From Cephalotus follicularis (lineage: Eukaryota > Streptophyta > Magnoliopsida > Oxalidales > Cephalotaceae), in NCBI GenBank assembly GCA_001972305.1, contig BDDD01000176.1:434001-498000 (forward strand): a stretch of DNA of 64,000 nt. The letters run 5' to 3'. Shown here in pieces: positions 12,150 to 23,200 of this stretch. A model generated the notes under the pieces. It saw nothing but the letters and a program-made list of their open reading frames with translations. It was not told the origin of the DNA and searched no databases. How positions within the stretch are numbered: the first letter of the stretch is position 1; each line of letters opens with the position of its first letter. Both the position numbers and the translations under genes were made by a program.

Positions 12150-14095
12150 CGGACGGAGTCTTTTTTGCTCCTTGGAAGAAGTCTTTAGTGCTCATCGGGA
12201 AGAGTCTTTAGTGCTCCTCGGGAGGAGTCTTTGTTGCTCATCGGGAGGAGTCTTTGTTGCTCCTCGGGAGGATTCTTCAGTGCTCCTCGGGAGGAGTCTT
12301 TAGTGCTCCTCTGGAGGAGTCTTCAGTGCTCCTCTGGCGGGAGGCTCTTAGTGCTCCTCTGGTGGGAGGCTTTTAGTGCTCCTCTTGCGGGAGGCTTTAT
12401 CTGGTCCTCCTCTTGGGAGTTTCGTCTGGTCCTCCTATCGAGAGTTCCTCTTGTCCTCCTCTTGGGAGTCTCGTCTGGTTCTCCTCTTGGGAGTCTCATC
12501 GGGTCCTCCTCTTGGGAGTTCCTCTGGTCCTCCTCTTGGGAGTCTCGTCAGGTTCTCCTCTTGGGAGTTCCTCTGGTCCTCCTCTTGGGAATCTCGTCGG
12601 GTTCTCCTCTTGAGAGTTCCTCTGATCCTCCCCTTGGGAGTCTCGTCTGGTCCTCCTCTTGGGAGTCTCGTCTGGTTCTCCTCTTGGGAGTCTCATCGGG
12701 TCCTCCTCTTGGGAGTTCCTCTGGTCTTCCTCTTGGGAGTCTCGTTTGGTCCTCCTTTTGGGAGTTCCTATGGTCCTCCTCTTGGGAGTCTCGTCTGGCC
12801 TCTTCTTGGGAGTTCCTCTGGTCCTCCTCTTGGGAGTCTCGTCTGGTCCTCCTCTTGGGAGTTCCTCTTGTCCTCCTCTTGGGAGTCTTGTATGATTCTC
12901 CTCTTAGGAGTCTCATCGGGTCCTCTTCTTGGGAGTTCCTTTGGTCCTCCTCTTGAGGGTCTCTTCGAGTCCTCCTCTTGGGAGTTTCTCTGGTCCTCCT
13001 CTTGGGAGTCTCATCTGGTTCTCCTCTTGGGAGTCTCGTCGAGTCCTCCTCTTGGGAGTTCCTCTGGTTTTCCTTTTAGGAGTCTCATCTGGTCCTCCTC
13101 TTGGGAGTATCGTCTGGTCCTCCTCTTGGGAGTTTCGTCTGGTCCTCCTCTTGGGAGTCTCGTCTAGTCCTCCTCTTAGGAGTTCCTCTAGTCCTCCTCT
13201 TGGGGGCCTCGTCTGGTCCTCCTCTTGGGAGTTCCTCCGGTCCTCCTCTTGGGAGTTCCTTTAGTCCTCCTCTTGGGAGTTCTTCTGGTCCTCCTCTTGG
13301 GAGTCTCGTCTGGTCCTCCTATTGGGAGTTCCTCTGGTCCTCCTCTTGGGAGTCTCGTCTGGTCCTCCTCTTGGGAGTCCTTCTGTGATGCTCCACGTGG
13401 GAGTCCACTGATGCTCCACATGGGAGTCTTCTCTGAATGATCCCCTGGAGGACTTCTAGGAATGCTCTCCTGGGAGACTCCTTGGAATGCTCTCTTGGGA
13501 GGCTTCTCCAAATGCTCTCCTGGGAGGCTTCTCGGAATGATCCCCTGGCAAACTTCTAGGAATGCTCTCCTAGGAGGCTTCTCGGAATGATCCCCTGGAG
13601 GACTTCTCGGAATGCTCTCCTGGGAGGCTTCTCGGAATGATCCCCTGGAGGACTTCTCGGAATGCTCTCCTGGGAGGCTTCTCAGAATGCTCTCCTGAGA
13701 GACTTCTCGGAATGCTCCCCTAGAGGACTTCTCATAATGATCCCATGGAGGACTTCTCAGAATGCTCTCCTGGGAGGCTTTTCGGAATGATCCCCTGGAG
13801 GACTTCTCGGAATGCTCTCCTGGGAGACTTCTCGGAATGCTCTCCTGGGAGGCTTCTCGGAATGATCCCCTGGAAGGCTTCTCGGAATGATCCACTAGAG
13901 TGAGGACTTCTCTGAATGCTCTTCTGGGAGGCTTCTCGGAATGCTCTCCTGGGAGACTTCTCTGAATAATCTCCTGGGAGGCTTCTCGGAATGATCCCCT
14001 GGAAGACTTCTCGGAATGCTCTCCTGGGAGGCTTCTCGGAATGATCCCTTGGAGGACTTCTAGGAATGCTCTCCCGGGAGGCTTCTCGGTCTGCT
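12150..14095. repeat. Compound minisatellite of about 23-25-bp units
   Basis: Three successive zones of related units follow one another. Zone 1, about 12150-12400, uses TGCTCCTCGGGAGGAGTCTTT-like units. Zone 2, about 12400-13385, alternates a 25-bp unit (GTCTCGTCTGGTCCTCCTCT + TGGGA) and a 24-bp unit (GTTCCTCTGGTCCTCCTCTT + GGGA). Zone 3, about 13386-14095, uses 25-bp units such as AATGCTCTCCTGGGAGGCTT + CTCGG and AATGATCCCCTGGAGGACTT + CTCGG. Each unit holds a short inverted repeat of the type CTCC...GGGAG. Because 25 is not a multiple of three, open frames in every phase arise as a by-product. Confidence 0.92.
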
Positions 14096-14475
14096 CGGCC
14101 AGGACACACAGCAATGGTCTGCTCGTCCTTCCATCTCTGAAATCTGCCTTTGAGCTTCCGTGCTCTGACTTCCATCCCCGTGGTCTGGCTTTGAGCTTTT
14201 GTACTGGAAGACTCTGCCCTCAAAGATGTATCAATCTCTGACCGCCTTGGAGGGCGTCTTGCCCCCCTTAGCAGGTTTCGCCTGGCCTCTCTGTGAGGCT
14301 ATTCTTGTTTTGCGATTTAATATTTCTGGTGAGCCCCCGCCCGCTGATCGTCCGCTCACCGGGAAGCGGAACCCCCGATATTCCATGCGATGGGGTCATA
14401 GTCGAACTGCTTGTCGGGTGTAGCGGCAGTGTTTGTTCTGTTCAAATGTATGATTAAAACAACTTTTTACCGCGT

Positions 14476-14495
14476 TTCCCACAAACGGCGTCAAC
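14476..14495 (-). other. Putative primer-binding site of the minus-strand element
   Basis: On the minus strand, immediately inside the 5' LTR, the sequence reads GTTGACGCCGTTTGTGGGAA. It matches, with one change, GTTGGCGCCGTTTGTGGGAA at the same place in the gypsy element at 58460. The core GGCGCCGTT resembles the 3' end complement of tRNA-Asp used by many plant gypsy elements; that tRNA assignment is from memory and tentative. Confidence 0.65.
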
Positions 14496-15008
14496 TATTG
14501 ATGTAGAAAATTATTCCTCAATAGTCCTCCGGCGTGCAGAGGGTTTGTTTGTTGGAGAAGAGACGACGATGCTCTGTAGAGTGTTCTGCGGTGGTCTACT
14601 TCCTGCTTTCTTTAGTCTTCCCTGCATACACAGTGAACAAACCGTCGAAATTCCAGGAATTTTATTTCTGGGGACCCTCCGATGCTAAAGTCAGTGTTTG
14701 ACAGAGAAGAAAAGTGTATATGTGAGAGAGAAACTGACCAACCCTGATATATTCTGTGTATAGAGTATTTATAATATTCTTGGTTGTAACTGCTTGCATC
14801 ATAGTGAAGTTATTGGTCCCTAGAAAACTGCTTGATTTATAGGGCGTTTCCTTATCTCCTCCTTTTTCTTATCTGATTATCTTTATCATTATGGTCATGA
14901 TCTGACAGAGGAGAAATTATCTCCTAATTTATCTCCACAAATGAAGGAGTTCTTGAAGCGTTAGACACGTATCAGTGCCTCAGTAATATAATAGTTTTTT
15001 CCATATCA
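14496..15008 (-). repeat. LTR, 5' copy of the minus-strand element
   Basis: Partner of 10785-11296. It ends CATATCA next to the CTTAT duplication. The inner terminus reads TATTGATG instead of TGTTGATG, so the canonical terminal dinucleotide has been lost by one substitution. A minus-strand TATA box lies near 14763-14775. Confidence 0.85.
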
Positions 15009-15615
15009 CTTATAAAAACATAAAGATTTACTAAGCTCTCGTACATATGTAGACATATTTATATTTTGAAGGGATTACTGAACCATGCCCTATCATATAT
15101 TTAATTTAGGTGGCTACCAAAATTCATGTGTGTGTGTATATATATATATATTGCCTAGAACAGGACAAAAGATAAAGCTCTCTAAATTTATATCCATTGG
15201 ATTATCTTATCCATGCACGAATATTTATAATGCCAACATGCAAGTGTTATATGTGTTTCACACTATGATTTAATAAAATCGCATGCATTTTACATGTGTT
15301 ATTAAATATACAATTCATATGACTATAATTTTTGACAAATTATAAATATAATGCACTAATGTGTCAAAAGATATAGTAATATCTTAAAGACCGTTAAGAC
15401 TTTTTTATATCAATTGTTATTTAGTAAAGGAAGAATAATTTTCTTCTTTTAATATTTTTTTATAAAAAAATTCTATGAGCTCATCAAGATTAAATAAACC
15501 ACCTTATAGACCTATGGTGTATATACTTAATTTACTTTTAAGCATTGCATGTTATGATTTTTGAATTCTATCTGTAATTTTTTGCACATCAATAATATTT
15601 TTATTTTTAAAGTTG
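15009..15615. other. AT-rich intergenic sequence
   Basis: No gene is supported. A short GT/TA microsatellite lies at about 15127-15150. Confidence 0.5.
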
Positions 15616-15998
15616 GATAAAATCCTACTAAATTTCTAAGGTTAGTCTTATTAGACACTTACTTCTAGTTTATACAAATACAGTTAGGTCTTTTGACTTA
15701 TCAGTAAATTTAAATTTTAATAACCGTGTTAGTAAGCCTGAAGAAAATTAAAAAGAAAAGTGATTTTAATGGCAAAAAATATTAAAAAAATGTTTTTTGA
15801 CCATTAAAATCAATTTTTTTAAAAAAAATTGACAAACTTACTAAAAAAAATAATAATAACGGTTACTTAACGGTCTAACTTCAATGTTCACAATTAAAAT
15901 TTATTAATAATTTAAATGATCTAACTATTTTGACCAAACTAAAAAGACCTAAATGTCTAATAAGACAAACCTCAAAAAAATTTAGGATTTTACCTTTC
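15616..15998. repeat. Foldback (MITE-like) element
   Basis: The ends are inverted copies: left GGATAAAATCCTACTAAATT followed by GTCTTATTAGACA; right TGTCTAATAAGACAAACCTC followed by TTTAGGATTTTACC. At the centre, GATTTTAATGG...CCATTAAAATC forms a tight hairpin around 15762-15811. The whole unit of about 380 bp is an imperfect palindrome. No clear target duplication was found. Confidence 0.7.
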
Positions 15999-16069
15999 AA
16001 AATTTATTTAACTTAGAGAGGTAGACATGAGCCTATTCATACAAAAATCATTTTGTTTGCCTAACAAGT

Positions 16070-17525
16070 CTACTGGTGTAGTACATTCCTTCTTCCTTCG
16101 ATAATTGTTAAGGAGTGTGAACGTGTCTTAAGAAAGTTCCTTTGGGGCGGGCATGGCCGGGGAAAGGTCAAGTGGTCTGAGGTGTGCAAACCATTGGCGG
16201 AAGGGGGACTCGGAATTAAGGACATGAAAACCTGGAATAAGGCTTTACTTCTTAAACATGTATGGAATGTCTTATTGAATCAATCACTCTGGGCTAGATG
16301 GTGCCATGCACATCTTATAAAGCTGTCCAATTTCTAGGTTATGTCGGTTGGTGGATTACACTCTTGGTCTTGGAGGCAAATTCTCCTGCTCAGGCCGGTA
16401 GCAAAGGAGCACATCATATATAAATGCGGGAGGGGAGATAAGTTCTCCCTTTGGTTTGACCCATGAATGCATGATGAGTCTATACATGCTTTATATGGAC
16501 AAAGGGTGATCCATGATGCATGGTTGGGCAGCTTGGCGCTAGTCAAGTATGTGATTTGGGAGGGTAGGTGGAATTGGCCTCTAAACTCTTCGGACCTTAT
16601 TGAAATTCAACGGATGGTTCAGGATATCCCCATTTCCCTTACCTCGGATAGCATTTTCTGGGAAACTACGGGTAACTCTTTCACTGTAAAGTAAGCATGG
16701 TAAGGAATTCATGCAAGGTCTGCTGAGGTTGAGTGGCACAATCTGGTTTGACACCCGGCCAGGATACCGAAACATGCGTTTTGCTTATGGCTTGCGCTCA
16801 GGAGAGCTCATAGGACTAGGGATAAATTGCTTGCTATTGGAGTGCTTCAAACAACTTCTTGCGTTTTCAACTGTGGAAAGGTAGAATCCCTGGAACATCT
16901 CTTCTTCCAATGCCCCTACACTCAAAACATATGGATGGCTATCCTCGCCATGTGCAATGGATGGATGAAGTACAGTGGATGCTTGACCATACTATGGGGC
17001 ACAAGTTCCCGGCGTTGGTGAGGAAGCTTGCCTTTGCCGCAACTGTATATCATATATGGCTTGAAAGAAACCGAAGATGCTTTAAGAATCAATTCATGCC
17101 TGTCCAAGAGATCATCGACAAAATTAGACTTGATGTGGCATGGAAGCTATGGATGGGCCGGAAAGCGCAGAAGAGTGAGTGGCATCATAGCCTGTGTGTG
17201 AACTAGGGTATTCCTTTGGAAGAGATGACATAGGCTTTGGGCACATGGTATGGCGTGGGTTGGGGAAGTAAGAAAGACGGCTTAAAGCCCCTGCCTATGG
17301 ATCCCAGGCTTTTTTAGCTTTGTTTGCTTATGTCATTGTACCACACTGTTAGTGTATGCTCGTCTCAATATTTGTTAATTGTTTGTACACGGCCAGTGAA
17401 GATCTCCTTGTAGGGTTAGTGATGGGTTCTAGCATGCTTGTCTTTTTTGTAAAACAAGATGCTAGTTTTTTGTAAATTTTACAAGTTTCAGTTTATAATA
17501 CCAAACCTGTTTCAAAAAAAAAAAA
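16070..17525 (+). pseudogene. 5'-truncated LINE (L1-type) with zf-RVT region
   Basis: Translation in shifting frames gives the C-terminal part of a plant non-LTR reverse transcriptase. It begins YWCSTFLLPSIIVKECERVL, continues FLWGGHGRGKVKWSEVC and EGGLGIKDMKTWNKALLLKH, then the zinc-binding reverse-transcriptase tail (CGKVESLEHLFFQCPYTQNI), and ends in ATVYHIWLERNRRCF. In-frame stops (for example near 16335 and 16462) and a frameshift near 16980 break it. The copy ends in a poly(A) tract at 17514-17525, as expected for a LINE 3' end. The endonuclease and catalytic RT domains are missing. I could not establish a target duplication. Confidence 0.85.
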
Positions 17526-18236
17526 TCAAAACTTTCTAATTAAAAAAGTTAAGAGTAACATTGTCCCTTTAGTAATAAAAAAAACAATAAAACAATGTTT
17601 TTTTTGGCAGTGTTTTGAAAATGATCGAATTGATTTGGACCGAACTTGGACCCTTTGTTGACCTAAAAAATCCCACAATCCAACAGTAAGTTTTGGTTCG
17701 AATTAGACAGAAGAAATCCGTTTGATCTTACTGGTCCAATAAGATTGATCCGGGATTAGATCCAATGGGTCAATAAAAATTAGAAAAATGTTCTAGTTTT
17801 TTTATTAAAAAAAATCATTACAATTCTAAATTTCTAGCAACAAACCATTTAAACCACTTGAAATAAAAAAATAAAATAAAATAAAATATGAGACCGAAGA
17901 GTTGGGGTTTTAAATAAATGGTTTTGGTCAGGACCGTTTAGTTATTGTAAAACAAAGAGTGAAGTAATGCCAAGCACTGTTATTGAGTTTGAAAGAGATT
18001 TCAACTTTGAAAACAGACAAGAAGACAAGAGTTAGAGAGTTGAGATACAGGGTGGATTTCCAAGATCATTTGTGTGTGTGCACTTATTGTTATTAATGCA
18101 TGTATATCACTCTTTCTTTAATATTGCCTTCTTGTTCTCTTACTCCCTCATCCATATATAGTTAATATACTAGTTGACACTGTCACAATCACCAGCACCA
18201 CCACTCACCACAGCTTTAATTCAAACTTCAAATTTA

Positions 18237-18239
<3 letters not shown>
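17526..18239. other. Intergenic / ICR upstream region
   Basis: No gene is visible. About 17600-17790 contains a GATTGATCC/GGTCCAA-rich stretch reminiscent of a MITE, without clear ends. TATATAGTTAATATAC at about 18155-18171 is a possible TATA region for the downstream gene. Confidence 0.4.

Positions 18240-18271
<32 letters not shown>
18240..18271. repeat. (CT)n microsatellite
   Basis: An uninterrupted run of about 16 CT dinucleotides lies near the probable start of the ICR transcript. CT/GA runs are frequent in plant core promoters and 5' leaders and bind BPC-type proteins in some genes. A role here is inferred only from position. Confidence 0.9.
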
Positions 18272-18275
<4 letters not shown>

Positions 18276-19833
18276 TATAAATTTGTGGGGTAGTGTTGCT
18301 TTAATGCTCAGTGGTCTTAGTAAGTTTGTGTTTCAAAAAGAACTGTCAAGTGCCATAGCACTCTTTACAACCTAGACCTTTTCACTTTCTTCCATTCTAG
18401 TTCTTCACTGTCTTGCAGTTTGTTGACAATAGGGGCCTCTTATGGAATCATCAAGGATGGAGATTTCCTCAATCACATCCCTCAAGAGGAGATAAATGAT
18501 TGTGTATCATTCTACAGATAGACATATCAAGGTGATAGTTGTAACTAGTATTTCTCATCAGCAAAAAAAGAAAAAAAGAAAGAAGAAACCAAGTTTTTGT
18601 CATTGTAAAGCATGCACATTGTCCAGCATCTCTGCGGTTTCCTTGTTTTCTTTTATTTTTTTGAAAGTGTATGGGTTTTTCCTTTCTCCAATTATTTTTT
18701 CTGATTTCTGATCTGTTTGGTTGCCATGAAAAGTTAAGAGACAGAAATCTAGAAGTTGGGAATCTGATCATTACCCACCATTCTGCCCTTCTTTTTCATA
18801 AAACCTGATGCTGTTTTGTTTCTGATCTGATACTTTTAGATTGTTCATTACTACTTTTGACTTTCTCTTGAGAAGGAAAGGAACAGAAATTATTCTCAAA
18901 GACAGAAATGTTTTTTTTTTTTCATTATTAGTATTATCTAGCAATGTGTTCCCATCTTGACCATTGATCTGTCTGAATTTATTTTATAAATAAAAAATTA
19001 TGTCTGAATGTGCTGCCTTGTAGGCCAAAAAATGTTGAAAACAAAAATTTTCACTTTCTGAGTTTCTGTAGTAGTGCATCATCACACGTGGGGTGGCGCG
19101 TGGTCTGAATTTTGAAGTAGGTTACATGGCTAGGTTTTCCTTCTTCATCCTTCTATTATCCACTAAGAAGCTGAATGGAAATTTTGGAGTGGAATGACAG
19201 AAATACCCTCATTACTTGAAACCCACTAGTATAATTTTTGGAAGTTTTTTTTAGTGCTAATGGCCAATTGCAAAAGGATGGTTTTAGTGCCACTACTAGA
19301 AATGATACCATCCATCAATGCTACAAATCTTGTGACAGTACCAGAAGTTTGTGGGAGAGTTGAAGAAAATGTTGAGGCAATTTGCCTTACTCAAATCATA
19401 GCACATAGCATAGAGTTGAAGAAGATTGTAATATGCCAACTCATGGTCTAGAATGCATGAGTATACACAATCTGCAAACACGTAGAGTAGGGAAGTACCT
19501 ACACTAGAGTTGATTTCTGATTGATCAACTTTGGACACTTGTTGTCAGTTTAATATCTTGTTCATGGCGTTGTCAAAAAGGAGAGCTTAGTGGCCTTAAT
19601 TCTTGAGTAAATAAAAATCTTGTTCTTGCATTTAACAATGACGGATTTATTAGAGAGTGCTATCGTTTATCCGAATTTTCACTATCATGTGGACTGTACA
19701 TTTATATTTTCTATTGTAACTTCATATTTGTAATTTTCCTTTGGTCGTCTTTCAGAATTCTGCAGATTACACGTTTTGACTGACTTGTCCATCTTGTTGT
19801 TCTTCTTCAACCTGCAATCTTTAAGCGGATCAC
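18272..19833 (+). promoter_or_regulatory. Probable spliced 5' leader of the ICR gene
   Basis: No long coding frame lies between the CT run and the start codon at 19834. A candidate leader exon could end at ATCAAG|GTGATAG (about 18532). A good acceptor, GTCTTTCAG, ends at 19755, which would give a short second leader exon leading into the start codon. A 17-codon upstream frame starts at 18441 (MESSRMEISSITSLKRR). Exon limits are inferred. Confidence 0.4.
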
Positions 19834-22059
19834 ATGCCGAGATCAAGGTCAGAGAACCTGTTGTAGTTTTATACGACATGATTCTAATTGGAGATAAAAG
19901 TTTTGAATACGTAATCCCTCTTTGTTCTAGTTGATGCCAAGATTATCAAGTTCATGTTTAGATGCATTTCTATGTGAAATGACTAGCAAGGTTAACAAAA
20001 TCACTGCCTAACTACTGATGGATGGTATTTATGTCTTAAATGCAGCATTGGCTGAAATTATATGCTGATGATAGTTCACAAGTTTCATCATCCGTAATTG
20101 TCCTGTGCACTCTTGTTCTTCTCAACATTTTCCCCTATTTCCCAGTGCATGTGTGAATATAGAACCGTCTTGGGTATAAAATGAGAATCTCTTGTATTGG
20201 AAGTCATTGATATCAATTTACATAAAAAAAATTAATTAATTGGTCAAACCACTGGGTTACTGGTAGCACGTGGTTAAACAAGCTTTTGATAGGTATGTTA
20301 TACCAACTTGCATACATTAGTAGAATAAGGACCAAGTTTACCATATTGTAGTATATGTACATTGTAAGATCAGATTGAAGCATCTGGGATTTACCTCATC
20401 ATATTCTAATATATACTGCACTGCATAACAATAGAGTAAACCATGACTTGGTGCTCTTGCAGAATTATTGAGGGCATTTAATTTATATTTTTACTCGTCT
20501 ACCAAGCTTGTAATGGACTATATACATAGACATATATATTTCTTACCACGTTACCATGACATAAGTTATGTGCTGTTATGTATGGGCTCTGCTTAAACAA
20601 GGTTTGACATTCATTACTTCGGTTTCTTCTGCATTAATACCTGATGTGACTTTTTATGACCTTAATCACTTATGTTAGGTCTACTTTTTGGTTGTCATAT
20701 ATAATTGTTCCCAATAATGCTCTAACAGTCATTATGCATAACCTTTCAGAACTTGTAATAATTTAAATCCAAATGATGCTTTATTTAATTAGATAATTTA
20801 CCGCTTGCTGTAATTTTCATTTTGGAGAATGACGACATCTGCTCTTTTCTTTCTTAAAAATGAACTATAGGGGCCCAGAAATGCCTCAAAGGCAGTCTCC
20901 ACGAGGTCCGCATCCCCTGAGAACATCAAGTTCTGACTCAGATCCGCTGCATAATCGACCAATTGCCCGGAGTCCAAAGGTAGGAGAGCGTCGTTCTCTG
21001 AGAGGTGGCCCCCAATCTGATTCACTGAATCAGAAGAAACTTGGCACCCGCATCGCAGGTTTAGAATCTCAACTTGAGCAGGCTCAAACAGAGCTCAAGA
21101 TCCTGAAAGAGCAGTTGGCTTCAGCTGAAGCTGCAAAAAAAGAAGCTCAAGAAAAATTAGAAAATAAAACCGAGAAGCAAACAGTTCCTGATCCAACAGA
21201 GTTCCATGGAAAGCATCCTCCAACAGAGATTCAAGATTCCAACGAATCTGATTTTCATGGAAAGCATCCTCCAACAGAAATTCAAGATTCCTACAAATCT
21301 GACAGCAATTCCCGAGATGAAGTTCCAGATGATAGCCAGCAGGAAACTGATGTTTTTGAAGTTCCTGTTGAAAAAGCTGCTATTGAGCCCGAGATTGATC
21401 GTGGCCAATCTACTGATGAGGTGGAAAAAGAAACCAAAGCAATTAACATATCATCAGTTCAACCACCAGAAATAATGGAGCCTGAGAAGCCATCTTTCCA
21501 TGACCTGGCTTCGAAGGACGATGAGATAAATATGGTAAGAGCCAAGTTAGGTGAGAAGGAAAAGGAACTAGAAGTGTTTGGTCAAGAAAACGAGAGCTTG
21601 AGGAATCAGCTGAATGACGCAACTTCAAATATTTTATCAGCTCAAGCCAAGGAAGAGGAGAAGACCTTGATGTTGAGCCAAGTGGGACAAGAGCTGGAAG
21701 TGAGTAAAGCAAATGCAGCTCAGTTGAAGGAGAAGTTGGAAGCTGTAGAAGGAGCGAAATCAGAGCTGGAAGCAGAGATGAAGAAGCTGAGAGTACAGAC
21801 AGAGCAGTGGAGAAAAGCAGCTGATGCAGCAGCAACAGTGCTCGCTGGAGGTGTGGAGATGAATGGGAGGATTGCTGACAGGTGTTGCTCCATGGATAAG
21901 CAATTTGGCGGTGTGTTTGAGCCTCATTCTGGTTACATTGGTTTTGTGGGATCACCCGTGGTGGCGGAGGGGCTGGATGATGGTTTTGGAATCGGAAAGC
22001 GGAAGGGTTCCGGGATTAAGAAGTTTGGAGACTTGTGGAAAAAGAAGGGCCAGAAATAA
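19834..22059 (+). CDS. Interactor of constitutive active ROPs (ICR/RIP), coiled-coil scaffold
   Basis: Two coding exons join to 400 residues: a 14-nt first exon 19834-19847 (ATGCCGAGATCAAG, then a GT donor) and 20871-22059. The join gives MPRSRGPEMPQRQSPRGP, the conserved ICR N-terminus. An ATG at 20860 also opens the second frame but lies in the intron. Coiled coil is predicted from heptad patterns at about 62-105 and 217-330. QWRKAADAAATVLAGG near residues 326-341 and the basic end GIKKFGDLWKKKGQK are the conserved ROP-binding region. ICR proteins connect GTP-bound ROP GTPases to exocyst and microtubule effectors at the plasma membrane and control cell polarity. A 17-residue tandem duplication (FHGKHPPTEIQDSNESD, nt 21202-21252 and 21253-21303) sits in the acidic linker. 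No disabling lesion is seen. Which ICR paralogue this is cannot be settled by eye. Confidence 0.9.
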
Positions 22060-23200
22060 GACTTCAAATACTTTTCCAGCTGTGGTTGTAACAAGTGGTT
22101 TGTTACCTTTTTTAGTAGTATTGGCAATCTGTTTATAATGTTGCAGAATTTAGCCAAGTTCTCAATAGCTAGTGTTATGTGATCTGAACCTTTAGATGAT
22201 CATTATCTGTTGTACCCTGGAATTTATGGGTAAGGTCTTAGGAACCCCTTTTGATGGTGGGGTCATTTTCTGGTTGGCCTGCCCAAAAACAATGTTGTAT
22301 GCTATTTTATAAGCACTTCTGCTCTCTTTGGATTCCATTTTTTTCTGTCTTCTGCCCATGTTCAACTCACTTTACAACTAACAGCCTCAATGGAATATGG
22401 AAACAGAAGTGTAAGGAAGTCTATTTAGCTACAGTGAAAATTATGGTTCATGTTTATTCTATATAACCAATATATAAGCTATTAGAAATCAACTTAAAAA
22501 AATTTATAACAAAATAATATCGGCCCATTCGTTTGATATAATACAAAATGGTCATTATAATAATAATAGCGGTGATAACAAAAATATTAAATATTGTTTT
22601 TACATTAGTTATATCATTACAAACTCTTACTTTAAACACAAAAAAGAACAAATATAAACTGGGATGATGAAAAAAAATTATTGGGTCTCCTCAGTGTGAT
22701 GATTAGCCATACACTAATGCTAAAAGCTTACAAAAACAATGAATGAACTTAGTTGATTGATAATTGAACATACTAAAGGCTTTAAAAAAAGTGAAATAAC
22801 ATAATCGATTGATGATATGATACATAAAAAAGCATTTATCTAATAAAAATTTTCATAATTCTCATGTGCAGTGTACCCTCTTTTTAGTGAAGTTATTAGA
22901 TACATAGTTGACATTTACTAAATTATTAACTACTAGAGAAAACCTAAGAAGCAATTAGTCAACTGATTTGTCTTTGTAATTAAAACTGAAAGATTAAAAT
23001 TTAATTTACTCAGAAAAAAAAAAGTGATAAATTTTATGCGACTCCAAGGTTTAAGTTTGGAACCGCACTAAGTCGTTACAAAATTTTTTTTTAAAAAAAA
23101 AAAATAATACAGTTGTCTAATTATGGTACAAAATCTAAATTCAATAGAACTGATAAGAGTGAAAATACATCATGGGAGTTATCAAGTTCACACAATAACA
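22060..23200. other. Convergent intergenic region, ICR 3' and YJU2 3' flanks
   Basis: This holds the 3' untranslated regions of two genes facing each other, plus AT-rich spacer. No gene, RNA or clear repeat is seen. Confidence 0.5.

Larger units (their letters stand above)
10785..15008 (-). mobile_element. Non-autonomous LTR retrotransposon carrying a minisatellite
   Basis: Two direct LTRs of about 512 bp bound a 3.2-kb interior, and a perfect 5-bp target duplication CTTAT flanks it (10780-10784 and 15009-15013). Three signals place the element on the minus strand: a primer-binding-like GACGCCGTTTGTGGGAA next to the LTR at 14496; TATA boxes read as CTATAAATACT on the minus strand in both LTRs; and a purine-rich tract just inside the other LTR (about 11297-11312). 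No gag, protease, reverse transcriptase or integrase is detectable. Much of the interior is an array of about 25-bp units (12150-14095). Its LTR ends (TGATATG... to ...CAACA) and PBS resemble those of the gypsy element at 57942, so it probably depends on that family for movement. Confidence 0.85.

Noticed and set aside
12150-14095. CRISPR-like array or repeat protein gene
   Set aside because: Units are contiguous with no unique spacers and lie inside an LTR element in plant DNA. The long open frames arise because the period is not a multiple of three; on the minus strand they start at TTG, not ATG, and carry no domain.
18441-18494. Upstream ORF MESSRMEISSITSLKRR in the ICR leader
   Set aside because: Too short and the leader exon limits are unknown, so translation cannot be argued. 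It is mentioned only within the leader feature.
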